The notes under the pieces: model-generated
Database searches by the model: none
Told to the model about the DNA's origin: nothing
What the model saw: the letters and a program-made list of their open reading frames with translations, nothing else
Program-made: the position numbers and the translations under genes
Origin: Qipengyuania gaetbuli
GTDB lineage: Bacteria > Pseudomonadota > Alphaproteobacteria > Sphingomonadales > Sphingomonadaceae
Direction: 5' to 3'
Assembly (NCBI RefSeq): GCF_020524765.1
Contig: NZ_JAIVLR010000001.1
Coordinates: 1,612,001-1,676,000 of the forward strand
DNA length: 64,000 nucleotides
In this document: positions 45,637-53,938 of the stretch, piece by piece
Numbering within the stretch: the stretch's first letter is position 1
Layout: the number at the start of each line of letters is the position of its first letter

Positions 45637-46254
45637 TCATTGACCTGGCTCAAGGAAGTCGACCTTGCCACTATCGAGATGATAGAATGCGCCGACCACC
45701 TTCAAGGCTCCGCTGCGCTGAGGTTCGAGCAGTGCGGGCGGTGACTCTTGCTGCAATTCCCGCACCACGCGGCGCACATTGCTGATTGCGGCCGCATTGG
45801 GAAGCTCATCTGCCCAGGGATCGGTTTCCAGCACAGCTGGTAGAAGCGACTGGAGCACCTTGGCGATATTGCCCGAATACTGCGCATCGCCCCGCGCCAT
45901 CGACACCGCTGCGCGCAAGGCTCCGCATCCCTCGTGCCCCATGACCACTATCAAAGGTACTTTGAGGTGCGTCACGGCGAACTCCAAACTGCCAAGCGCA
46001 CTCTGACACAGTGTGTTGCCCGCATTGCGGATGATAAACAGTTCGCCCAATCCGCGTTCGAACAGGAGCTCAGGCGGTACTCTCGAGTCCGAACAGCTCA
46101 GATAGGCGGCAAAAGGGCGCTGCGCCGCGGCGATCTCCAGCCGTCTGAGCCGATCCATATTCGGCTCGTATGCCACATCCTCAAGGAAGCGACGGTTTCC
46201 TTCTATCAGGAGTTCAAGAGCCTCGTCCGGAGTCAGTGGTTCGTTGTCTTCCAT
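45637..46254 (-). CDS. Beta-class carbonic anhydrase
   Basis: A 205-residue enzyme interconverting CO2 and bicarbonate. Zinc ligands C54, H107 and C110 are visible in LSCSDSRVP and MGHEGCGALRA; D56 and R58 form the Asp-Arg dyad. Start at ATG 46252-46254 rather than the longer frame to 46320. It lies five bases after the NnrS stop, so the genes are co-transcribed. A CO2 supply role for anaerobic growth is possible but is inference. Confidence 0.93.
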   Translation of the reverse strand: MEDNEPLTPDEALELLIEGNRRFLEDVAYEPNMDRLRRLEIAAAQRPFAAYLSCSDSRVPPELLFERGLGELFIIRNAGNTLCQSALGSLEFAVTHLKVPLIVVMGHEGCGALRAAVSMARGDAQYSGNIAKVLQSLLPAVLETDPWADELPNAAAISNVRRVVRELQQESPPALLEPQRSGALKVVGAFYHLDSGKVDFLEPGQ

Positions 46255-46259
46255 TTGCG

Positions 46260-47453
46260 CTATCCTGGTTTGCCATCTCGCCGGGGCGTCAGGTAAATGA
46301 CAAGATTGCGCAGCAGCCACGGCAACAAGCCAAAAGCAAACACCGCAGCTGCTGTAACAAGCAAGGCGCCGTTTTCAATTTTGATCGCGGCGAAAACCCG
46401 AGCCAAAGTCGCGATCTGGATAGCGCAGAACGCTACCCATGCTGCGACTGGCATAGTAAGCGGGCGCCCCGAATGGCCCTGGGTCACCCGCGTAACCATC
46501 GCCACCAATAGACTGCCTGCAAACCCGATCAGCAAAGCATGGTCGGGTCCGCGACCAAGGACATTGGCCGCGCTGTCGATGGCCGCGAGAGCAAAGCCAA
46601 GCGGAGCCCAGGCGAACCCCCAGATTAGCACGTTGAGCAAACCGGGCGCTGGTGAACGCGGCCACCACTTCCAGCACATGTATGCCGTGACGACGGCTAA
46701 AGCGCCGTTGGCGATAAGCGAGCCGGATAAACTGCCGAACAACTCGCTCGAAAGTCGCGCCGCCAACAACGCCCAGAGGATGGCGAGCAGCCAGTCAGGC
46801 CGCCAGCGTACATACTCGTCGACCACGTTTCCGGCGAAAAACGGGATCATGCGGTGCGCTACCGTCAGGAATACAGGCAAGAGCACCCCGGAAATGCCCA
46901 GCCGATTGGCGTAGACCATCAATTGTCCATCGCCACTAGCGATGAAGGTTGTGGCGGAGAGCACGCCGATCCATCCGGCCAGGACCCCGAGCAGCGCAGA
47001 CCACGCATGCCAGCATGGAGGCTTGCCGGTGCGTGAATAGCGCCACAGGACGCCTGCCAGGACGATAATTGCAAGGGTCCAGCTTCCGGCTAGAAGGCCA
47101 AAGCCTATCACGACCGCGCTGTCGGCCCCCGACCATATCCCGGCAATGATGATAGAAACCCCGAAGAAAAGCAGTGCTGCAACCGGGCCGAACTGGCTCG
47201 CGGTGAGATCTTCCTGGCTCATCCAGCGCGGAAAGACGGTCAACAGGAAGCCGAATATGAACGGTGCGAGCGCAGCGTATATCATGGTCGGTCCATGCAG
47301 CAGCGTGCCGGGCAATTCGGTTTGGGCTGGCGAAGGAAAATCGGCGAAAAATGCAAACATTTGCGCCGCCCACCATAGTGCCAATCCGGCTACACCTATG
47401 GTCCCAGTCAGAAACGGAAGCCGGTGTGGCGCTGCAATCAAAAGCCGTATCAT
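46260..47453 (-). CDS. nnrS: NnrS family heme-copper membrane protein
   Basis: A 397-residue integral membrane protein with about twelve helices and the NnrS features: PFLTGTIGVAGLALWWAAQMF, LHGPTMIYAALAPFIFGFLLTVFPRW, RMIPFF, and GHSGRPL near the C-terminus. NnrS is linked to tolerance of NO and nitrosative stress and is regulated by NO-responsive Crp/Fnr proteins. An FNR/DNR box lies upstream of this transcript at 47978-47991. Confidence 0.93.
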   Translation of the reverse strand: MIRLLIAAPHRLPFLTGTIGVAGLALWWAAQMFAFFADFPSPAQTELPGTLLHGPTMIYAALAPFIFGFLLTVFPRWMSQEDLTASQFGPVAALLFFGVSIIIAGIWSGADSAVVIGFGLLAGSWTLAIIVLAGVLWRYSRTGKPPCWHAWSALLGVLAGWIGVLSATTFIASGDGQLMVYANRLGISGVLLPVFLTVAHRMIPFFAGNVVDEYVRWRPDWLLAILWALLAARLSSELFGSLSGSLIANGALAVVTAYMCWKWWPRSPAPGLLNVLIWGFAWAPLGFALAAIDSAANVLGRGPDHALLIGFAGSLLVAMVTRVTQGHSGRPLTMPVAAWVAFCAIQIATLARVFAAIKIENGALLVTAAAVFAFGLLPWLLRNLVIYLTPRRDGKPG

Positions 47454-47471
47454 CTCAACTGTCCGCGCATC

Positions 47472-47942
47472 CTAGATCAAGCCGTGCGCGCCAGCCATGG
47501 CGCCAGCGACCGTAACGAGCGTCGCAAGCGACAGTAGGCGATGCAGGCGCACCATCCGGTCAAAGTCTTTTGCGGGCGTGCTCGAGGTGCTCATTCGTCG
47601 ATGGAGGAAGAAAGGCTCAATCACGAACAGCATCAGGAAGAATACAAGCCACAAAGCGAGCATCGCATGCATCCACCAGAAGCCTGGCGCTGCAAAACGC
47701 GACCACATGTCTGCCCCCCAAGTCATCCAGAACCCTGTTGCGCCAGCAAGTATCACCCAGAATTTGGCCTGGATCGAGAAACCCTGTTCGATCCGGTGAA
47801 ATGCCTTCAGCCTCTGCTCGGGTGGCTCTGAGCGGGCGATGGCTGGCATCACCACGAATGTCACGAACCAGACACCCCCGATCCAGCCGACAACGGCGAC
47901 GACGTGCAGCACTCGTGCAAGGGTGAAATCATCCAACGACAT
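47472..47942 (-). CDS. Small CopD/DUF2269-like membrane protein
   Basis: About 156 residues with four hydrophobic helices: LARVLHVVAVVGWIGGVWFVTFVVMP, AKFWVILAGATGFWMTWG, WWMHAMLALWLVFFLMLF and LLSLATLVTVAGAMAGAHG. The LHVVAVVGWIGG helix with conserved His and Trp is reminiscent of CopD-like and NnrS-associated membrane proteins. ATG at 47940-47942 is chosen over a TTG-started extension. First gene of the NnrS transcript and divergent from the porin, sharing one FNR/DNR box. Confidence 0.75.
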   Translation of the reverse strand: MSLDDFTLARVLHVVAVVGWIGGVWFVTFVVMPAIARSEPPEQRLKAFHRIEQGFSIQAKFWVILAGATGFWMTWGADMWSRFAAPGFWWMHAMLALWLVFFLMLFVIEPFFLHRRMSTSSTPAKDFDRMVRLHRLLSLATLVTVAGAMAGAHGLI

Positions 47943-47977
47943 GAGCTGCGATGTGCACAAACGAGCATCCAGCGACT

Positions 47978-47991
47978 TTGACGCAAATCAA
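47978..47991. promoter_or_regulatory. FNR/DNR-type box shared by divergent genes
   Basis: TTGACGCAAATCAA. Its centre is about 42 bases from the starts on both sides (47942 and 48026). For the porin gene a -10-like TAATTG follows at 48013-48018. Confidence 0.82.
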
Positions 47992-48025
47992 ATACTCTTT
48001 TTGCGCGAACGCTAATTGAGCCGGC

Positions 48026-49240
48026 ATGACCAAATCTGTTCTAACGCTCGCCGCCTCCGCGCTTGCCTTGACCCTTCCTGGCGTGGTGCAGGCTCAAGCC
48101 AGTGACCCTCTTCCGGTCGATCCCTATCTCGATATCCTCTACCGGCTCGAGGTCGTCGATCAGGAAGGTCTGACTGAGGATGCGACTGCATCGACCATGC
48201 GGATCAAGGCGGGCGTCGAGACCGATGAATGGAATGGCTTCAGCGCGTTGGTCGAAGGCGAGGCGATTGTGCGGCTCGGACCGGAGGACTTCAACGATAC
48301 GGTCAATGGGCGCACGAGCTTTCCCATCGTCGCAGATCCTTCGGACGTGCTTCTCAATCAGGCTTTCGTAAAATGGCGGCCCATCGAAGAAGCCTCGATC
48401 ACCGCTGGGCGACAGGCGATCAATCTCGATAATCAGCGTTGGATCGGTTCGGTCGGTTGGCGCCAGAACGACCAGACATTTGACGCGGTTCGCGCAAGCG
48501 CGGAGCCTCTTGCCGGTGCATCGATTGACTATTTCCATGCCTGGCGGGTCAATCGCATTTTCGGCCCGGATTCGCCTCAGGGTATCTGGCGTGACAACGA
48601 TATTCACGGGGCTCGTGCTTCCTACGAGTTCTCGGGCGTCGGCACGATTTCGGCCTATGGCTACTTCCTCGATATTCCCGATGCACCTGCTGCCAGTTCG
48701 CAGACGCTCGGCGTTCGTCTATCGGGCAACACCGCACTGAGCGGCGCTGTGAAATTCCTCTATACTGGAGAATACGCGCGCCAACGCGATTTCGGGCCGA
48801 ACCCTGCCGACTTTTCGCTCGACTACCTGCTCGTCGAACCTGGCGTGTCGGTGGGCGGGTTTATTGCAAAGGTCGGACTGGAGCGACTTGAAGGTAATGG
48901 GGTGGTCGCGTTACAAACCCCGCTGGCAACATTGCACGCCTTCAATGGCTGGGCGGACAAATTCCTGGCCACGCCGCCGAATGGCCTACGCGATACTTAT
49001 GCCGATCTCAGCTACCGTTTTGGTGACGGATCGTCCCTGAAGGGTTTGCTGCTACGCGGGCTTTTTCATGATTTCAATGCGACCGAGGGGAGCATCTCCT
49101 ACGGCCAGGAGTGGAATGTTCTCGCGGTTTATCCCTTGCGGAGCAACGTGACTCTTCTTGCCAAATTTGCACACTATGAAGCGGACGCCTTCGCCACTGA
49201 CACGACCAAGGGGTGGCTGTCTGTTCAACTGAAATTCTGA
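48026..49240 (+). CDS. Outer-membrane porin, alginate-export-like
   Basis: A 404-residue protein with a signal peptide (LTLAASALALTLPGVVQAQA) and a series of amphipathic strands ending in the outer-membrane C-terminal phenylalanine (LSVQLKF). RLEVVDQEGLTEDATASTMRIKAGVETDEWNGF and AFVKWRPIEEASITAGRQAINLDNQRWIGSVGWRQNDQTFDAVR resemble alginate_exp/OprE-like beta-barrels. An FNR/DNR box is 42 bases upstream. It probably moves an anion such as nitrate or nitrite across the outer membrane; that is inferred from location only. Confidence 0.82.
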   Translation: MTKSVLTLAASALALTLPGVVQAQASDPLPVDPYLDILYRLEVVDQEGLTEDATASTMRIKAGVETDEWNGFSALVEGEAIVRLGPEDFNDTVNGRTSFPIVADPSDVLLNQAFVKWRPIEEASITAGRQAINLDNQRWIGSVGWRQNDQTFDAVRASAEPLAGASIDYFHAWRVNRIFGPDSPQGIWRDNDIHGARASYEFSGVGTISAYGYFLDIPDAPAASSQTLGVRLSGNTALSGAVKFLYTGEYARQRDFGPNPADFSLDYLLVEPGVSVGGFIAKVGLERLEGNGVVALQTPLATLHAFNGWADKFLATPPNGLRDTYADLSYRFGDGSSLKGLLLRGLFHDFNATEGSISYGQEWNVLAVYPLRSNVTLLAKFAHYEADAFATDTTKGWLSVQLKF

Positions 49241-49264
49241 TAAAATTCAACACGTGGAGGAGCG

Positions 49265-49642
49265 ATGCGCGAGAAAAAGAACACTGCAATTGTCCGCAGC
49301 TTTGTTGCCGCTTGGTCTAGGCTGGATGTCGATGAACTGGTGGGCTTCTTCGCGGTGGACGGGATCTATCACAACATGCCGCTCGCACCCGTTCAGGGTC
49401 ACGCCGCGCTGAAGAAATTTATCGCAGCTTTCCTGTCGGGATGGAGCCGGACCGAATGGGATATCCTAGCTGTCGCCGTAGCTGGAGACACTGTTTTCGT
49501 CGAGCGACTGGACTGCACTGTCGTCGATGGAAAGAAGGTCGACTTGCCGTGCTGCGGGGTCTTCGAGATGGAGAACGGCAAGATCCGGGTCTGGCGCGAT
49601 TATTTCGATATGGCGACCTATCGCAACGCTGTGGATGCTTGA
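49265..49642 (+). CDS. SnoaL/limonene-1,2-epoxide hydrolase-like protein
   Basis: A 125-residue alpha+beta fold protein: IVRSFVAAWSRLDVDELVGFFAVDGIYHNMPL, ALKKFIAAFLSGWSRTEWDIL and FEMENGKIRVWRDYFDMATY. The layout, with RDYFD near the end, fits limonene-epoxide-hydrolase and SnoaL-like families. It directly follows the porin on the same strand (GGAGG upstream of the ATG). Enzyme activity cannot be assigned. Confidence 0.8.
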   Translation: MREKKNTAIVRSFVAAWSRLDVDELVGFFAVDGIYHNMPLAPVQGHAALKKFIAAFLSGWSRTEWDILAVAVAGDTVFVERLDCTVVDGKKVDLPCCGVFEMENGKIRVWRDYFDMATYRNAVDA

Positions 49643-49646
49643 CAGG

Positions 49647-50267
49647 TCATTGCCTGTCTGATTCAGGACTGCGCCAGTTCTCGCGGGTCATCTCCCAGCA
49701 GTGCGAACGGCGAGTTGTGCCGTCTGATCGTTTGCTGTCGTGTATCCCAGTATAGACGAAGCCTGCTGCCTCGATGACCTTGGCTGAGCGCACATTGTCG
49801 AGCGCCGCTGTCACTGCGATCAAGCGCACATCGAGTTGTTCGAACATCCACTCGAAACTCCGCGCTGCTCCGGCTTTTCCCATTCCCATGCTCTGAGCAT
49901 CCCGACGATAGGCGCCGGCGATCTCGGCAGCGGAGAGTTCTGGCCAGACCGTGAAGTAAGAGTAGCTCACGATCTTGCCGCTCTTGTCCTCCATGATTGC
50001 CAGCAATGCCTCTCCTTTGCGTTGCCCCTTTTGTGCTGCAAGAATCCAGTGTTTGATCGTCTCGTGGGTTAAGGGCCGCGGAAGATCGTAAATCGGATCG
50101 GAAACTTCCGGATCAGCGAGCAAATCGAGCAAAGCTCCAGCGTCCTTTGCTGTCGCCAGCCGATAGCCTGAGCCGAGCAAGGTAACATCCGCCATTCTTA
50201 CGGCGGCTCGGATTTGCGTCTCTTCTTCGCCGGTCACGCGCAACTGTGTTTGCGGAGGGGTGCTCAC
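49647..50267 (-). CDS. GNAT family N-acetyltransferase
   Basis: A 206-residue protein of the RimJ/RimL-like GNAT group. It contains YRLATAKDAGALLDLLADPEV, AIMEDKSGKIVSYSYFTVWPEL, the acetyl-CoA loop in QSMGMGKAGAARSFEWMF, and the C-terminal LIAVTAALDNVRSAKVIEAAGFVYTG. The first codon is GTG at 50267 with an AGGA about nine bases upstream; ATG at 50195 is an alternative giving a shorter protein. Substrate unknown. It follows the Crp/Fnr regulator by 12 bases and probably shares its transcript. Confidence 0.85.
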   Translation of the reverse strand: MSTPPQTQLRVTGEEETQIRAAVRMADVTLLGSGYRLATAKDAGALLDLLADPEVSDPIYDLPRPLTHETIKHWILAAQKGQRKGEALLAIMEDKSGKIVSYSYFTVWPELSAAEIAGAYRRDAQSMGMGKAGAARSFEWMFEQLDVRLIAVTAALDNVRSAKVIEAAGFVYTGIHDSKRSDGTTRRSHCWEMTRENWRSPESDRQ

Positions 50268-50279
50268 TGCAGGTTGTTC

Positions 50280-50975
50280 CTAAAATCGGTCAGGCGGTAC
50301 AGGATCCGGGCGCGAAAATGCCGCGAGAGCTTCCTTGTCTTCGATACGCACTTTCGCTCCGGCTACGCTCACGCCGTGCTGCTTCAATGCCCCGAACGCG
50401 CGTGAGAGGTTCTCCGGCGTCATACCGAGGAGGGAGGCCAGCACGCGTTTCTCGCCCTTCAGTTCGAACTCCCATTCACCGCCCAAGCGGGTACTATACT
50501 CGAGCAAATGGTTTCCGAGCCTTTCTGCCGATTGCCGCGATTTGAGGTCCGTCAGCGCGCGGACGAGATCACGATAGCCGAGCGCCATTTCACGCATGGT
50601 TGCCTCCATCAAACCCTCATCGCGGTTCATGGCTTCGCGCAGGTGGACGGCTGGGACCAGCAATATCCTCGAGGAGGCCAGCGTGCGGGCTGACATGAGA
50701 TAGGGCATGTCGGTGACTACTGCGGCCAAGATGTAACTCGAAACAGGTTCGACAATCCGCATCGTCGTGTCGCGGCCCGCGCCACCGACATAGAGTTCGA
50801 CCAGTCCATCAACAAGGACATGGAGAAAGTCGGCCTGTTGTCCTGCCTCGAACAGGGTGAGCTGCGGCGGGAAGACCTGCAAATAGGATGCGGAAAAGAC
50901 TTCTTCGCGTTGCGCCTCATCCATCTCTCTGAACAAAGGCAGACGGGCAATTTCCGGCTTCTCACCGATTCGCAT
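50280..50975 (-). CDS. Crp/Fnr-family regulator without cysteines, DNR/NnrR-like
   Basis: A 231-residue regulator: an N-terminal cyclic-nucleotide-binding fold (LFEAGQQADFLHVLVDGLVELYVGG) and a C-terminal helix-turn-helix (RVLASLLGMTPENLSRAFGALKQHG). It contains no cysteine at all, so the [4Fe-4S] switch of FNR is ruled out. The NO/heme-responsive DNR/NnrR type is the natural alternative, fitting its place between NnrS and nar genes. GGAGG precedes the ATG. A perfect FNR-type box at 51020-51033 just upstream suggests autoregulation. Confidence 0.9.
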   Translation of the reverse strand: MRIGEKPEIARLPLFREMDEAQREEVFSASYLQVFPPQLTLFEAGQQADFLHVLVDGLVELYVGGAGRDTTMRIVEPVSSYILAAVVTDMPYLMSARTLASSRILLVPAVHLREAMNRDEGLMEATMREMALGYRDLVRALTDLKSRQSAERLGNHLLEYSTRLGGEWEFELKGEKRVLASLLGMTPENLSRAFGALKQHGVSVAGAKVRIEDKEALAAFSRPDPVPPDRF

Positions 50976-51019
50976 TAAGAGCCTCCATGTGCGGCGGAAT
51001 TTGCTACGTATCTTCCTGC

Positions 51020-51033
51020 TTGATGAATATCAA
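51020..51033. promoter_or_regulatory. FNR/DNR-type box upstream of the Crp/Fnr regulator gene
   Basis: TTGATGAATATCAA, a perfect TTGAT-N4-ATCAA, centred about 51 bases upstream of the regulator start at 50975. Confidence 0.82.
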
Positions 51034-51112
51034 TTGCTCGATTGACCTGTTTCGTTCGTGTTGAGCTGCAAAATCAGGTCTCTTCGAATTTTGACTGAAC
51101 TGCTTCTGTAAT

Positions 51113-51126
51113 TTGACGGAGATCAA
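51113..51126. promoter_or_regulatory. FNR/DNR-type box upstream of narK-narGHJI
   Basis: TTGACGGAGATCAA. One mismatch in the left half. Centre about 72 bases upstream of the narK ATG at 51191, a spacing that leaves room for a promoter and leader. Confidence 0.8.
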
Positions 51127-51190
51127 AGTGCTTGGCCCAGGCATGGGCAATCCCCCCGATACGCAATCGCTTTAGCGTTAGGACCATGTC

Positions 51191-53938
51191 ATGCCGTCAG
51201 GGGAAATCGCCAGCTCAGCCGAACAAAACCGCGCGCTGGGGCTTAGCACCTTCGCATTCACCATCTGCTTTGCGGTTTGGACGATCTTCGCGATCATCGG
51301 CATCGAGATAAAGGAAGAATTGGGACTGAGCGATACGCAGTTCGGTCTTCTGGTCGGCACGCCGATATTGACCGGGTCGCTCACACGCCTTTTCCTGGGC
51401 GTCTGGGCCGATCAATATGGCGGGCGCGCGGTTTTTCCGCTGACCATGCTGGCATCTGCGGCGGCTACCTTCCTGCTTTCCTATGCGACAAGCTATCCGG
51501 TCATGCTGCTGGCAGCGCTCGGCCTGGGTGTTGCCGGAGGCACATTTGCGGTCGGCGTCGCCTATGTTTCCAAATGGTTCCCGCAGGAGCGACAGGGGGC
51601 TGCACTCGGATTCTTCGGCATGGGTAACGTCGGCGCGGCCCTGACAAAATTCGTCGCACCATGGGTCATGGTGGCGCTCGGCTGGGAGGCTGTCGCGCAG
51701 ATCTGGGCCGCAGTGGCCGCCGTAGTAGCTGTCGTCTTCTTCCTGTTTGCGAAGGATGACCCCGAATTTGCCGCGCGCAAAGCAAGCGGTGCCAAGGCCA
51801 AGACCCTGAAGGAACAGCTCGAGCCGCTCAAGAACGAGCAAGTCTGGCGTTTCTCACTTTATTATTTCTTCGTATTCGGCGCCTTTGTTGCTCTTGCCTT
51901 GTGGCTGCCGCAGTACATGGTCGGTCTGTACGATCTCGATGTGAAGACCGCAGGCATGCTCGCGGCGGCATTTTCACTCTCTGCAAGCGTCTTCCGCGCC
52001 TATGGCGGTATTCTTTCCGACCGCTACGGCGCGCGCAAGGTGATGTATGCAACCTTCGGCGTTTCGCTCGTCCTGCTGTTCATGCTGTCCTACCCGGCGA
52101 CCGATTATGTCATTCACGGAATCGAGGGTGATATCACCTTCTCGACTTCTATGAGCCTTATACCCTTCGTCATCAGTGTCTTCATACTGGGATTCTTCAT
52201 GTCGCTGGGCAAGGCGGCCGTCTACAAGCACATCCCCGTCTATTACCCGGAACATGTCGGATCGGTAGGCGGCCTGGTTGGCATGGTCGGCGGGCTTGGA
52301 GGGTTCATTCTGCCAATCGTGTTTGGTGCGGTCAGCGACCTCACCGGCATCTGGACCAGCTGTTTCATGGTGCTCTTCGCGCTCGTCGCGGTGGCGCTCA
52401 CCTGGATGCACTTTGCGATCCGGCAAATGGAACAAAAAGCGGCTGGCATCGACACCCGCTCGCTGCCCGAGTTCCCCGAGATGGCAGGGATACACGAAGA
52501 GGAAAAGCATGGTGCCGCCAAACCAAGCAAGGTGCTGAGCGAGTGGAAACCGGAAGATTCCGAGTTCTGGGACCAGACCGGCGAAAAAATTGCCCGGCGC
52601 AACCTCTACATTTCCATTCCTGCGCTCCTCCTCGCGTTTTCGGTCTGGATGGTCTGGTCGATGGTGGTGGCGAAACTGCCCTCGATCGGGTTCAACTATA
52701 CCACTGACCAGCTGTTCTGGCTGGCTGCGTTGCCGGGGCTATCGGGGGCGACACTGAGGATATTCTACAGCTTCATGGTGCCGATCTTCGGCGGACGACT
52801 GTGGACGACCCTGACCACCGCCTCGTTGCTGATCCCGGCTTTCGGCATCGGCTACGCGGTCCAGAATCCGACTACACCTTACGTGATCTTCCTGGTCCTT
52901 GCGCTGCTCTGCGGCTTCGGTGGCGGGAACTTTGCTTCCTCGATGTCCAACATCAGTTTCTTCTTCCCCAAGGCGCAGAAGGGCAACGCGCTGGCGCTTA
53001 ATGCGGGTCTCGGCAATCTCGGCGTTTCAGTGATGCAGTTCGTCGTTCCACTGGTAATCGTGGCGAGTGTTTTTGGAGCGCTCGGTGGCGAACCCCAGCA
53101 GACTGCCGAAGGGGGCCAACTGTGGCTGCAGAATGCCGGCTTTATCTGGGTGCCGTTTATCATGGCCTCCACGCTGCTCGCGTGGTTCGGAATGAACGAC
53201 ATTGCCGACGCGAAGGCGAGCTTCCGTGAGCAGGCAGTGATCTTCCAGCGCAAGCACAACTGGCTTATGTGTTGGCTCTACACCGGCACCTTCGGATCCT
53301 TCATCGGCTTTTCTGCTGGGCTGCCGCTGCTTGCGAAACACCAGTTCCCTGATATCGACGTGCTCAAGTTCGTCTTCCTTGGGCCGTTGGTGGGCGCGCT
53401 CAGCCGTGCCGCAACCGGTTGGGTATCTGATCGCTGGGGCGGTGCGCGGGTCACCTTTTGGGTCTTTGCCCTGATGATGCTTGGGGTGCTCGGGGTGATG
53501 TATTTCCTTCAAGCGGCAAATTGGTGGGGCTTCCTCGCGGCATTCATCTTCATGTTCTTCATGACCGGCGTGGGCAATGCCTCGACCTTCCAGATGATCC
53601 CCAACATCATGCGACAGGAAGTGCCTCGCCTGATGCCCGATCTCGATGCGGCAGCCCGTGTCCGTCAGGCCGAAAAGGAATCGGCCGCGATCGTGGGCTT
53701 CACCTCGGCTATCGCAGCCTACGGCGCCTTCTTCATCCCGAAGAGCTTCGGTAGTGCGATCGCCGCCACCGGTTCTCCGATGGCTGCCTTGTGGGGCTTC
53801 TTCATCTTTTACGCCAGCTGTGCGGCGCTGACCTGGTGGGCCTACACCCGCCGTGGCGGTTTGCTGCACGATATCGAACGCGGCCGGGCGCCAGCCCCGG
53901 TTGAATCACCCGCTCAGCTCAAGGGAGCACAAGCATGA
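51191..53938 (+). CDS. narK: Fused NarK1-NarK2 nitrate/nitrite transporter
   Basis: A 915-residue protein carrying two complete MFS domains (about 24 helices). The first (residues 1 to about 425) has AFTICFAVWTIFAIIGIEIKEEL, GLGVAGGTFAVGVAYVSKWFP, and GFFGMGNVGAALTKF; the second starts near residue 465 (NLYISIPALLLAFSVWMVWSM) with LLCGFGGGNFASSMSNISFFFP and GLGNLGVSVMQF, the nitrate signature motifs. NarK1 (H+/nitrate symport) and NarK2 (nitrate/nitrite exchange) are fused similarly in Paracoccus and relatives. A TTAGGACC motif precedes the ATG. The stop overlaps narG by four bases. Confidence 0.93.
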   Translation: MPSGEIASSAEQNRALGLSTFAFTICFAVWTIFAIIGIEIKEELGLSDTQFGLLVGTPILTGSLTRLFLGVWADQYGGRAVFPLTMLASAAATFLLSYATSYPVMLLAALGLGVAGGTFAVGVAYVSKWFPQERQGAALGFFGMGNVGAALTKFVAPWVMVALGWEAVAQIWAAVAAVVAVVFFLFAKDDPEFAARKASGAKAKTLKEQLEPLKNEQVWRFSLYYFFVFGAFVALALWLPQYMVGLYDLDVKTAGMLAAAFSLSASVFRAYGGILSDRYGARKVMYATFGVSLVLLFMLSYPATDYVIHGIEGDITFSTSMSLIPFVISVFILGFFMSLGKAAVYKHIPVYYPEHVGSVGGLVGMVGGLGGFILPIVFGAVSDLTGIWTSCFMVLFALVAVALTWMHFAIRQMEQKAAGIDTRSLPEFPEMAGIHEEEKHGAAKPSKVLSEWKPEDSEFWDQTGEKIARRNLYISIPALLLAFSVWMVWSMVVAKLPSIGFNYTTDQLFWLAALPGLSGATLRIFYSFMVPIFGGRLWTTLTTASLLIPAFGIGYAVQNPTTPYVIFLVLALLCGFGGGNFASSMSNISFFFPKAQKGNALALNAGLGNLGVSVMQFVVPLVIVASVFGALGGEPQQTAEGGQLWLQNAGFIWVPFIMASTLLAWFGMNDIADAKASFREQAVIFQRKHNWLMCWLYTGTFGSFIGFSAGLPLLAKHQFPDIDVLKFVFLGPLVGALSRAATGWVSDRWGGARVTFWVFALMMLGVLGVMYFLQAANWWGFLAAFIFMFFMTGVGNASTFQMIPNIMRQEVPRLMPDLDAAARVRQAEKESAAIVGFTSAIAAYGAFFIPKSFGSAIAATGSPMAALWGFFIFYASCAALTWWAYTRRGGLLHDIERGRAPAPVESPAQLKGAQA

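Noticed and set aside
53027..53869. 280-residue minus-strand frame opposite narK
   Set aside because: Antisense of the second MFS half; hydrophilic and low-complexity, as expected for the complement of membrane codons.
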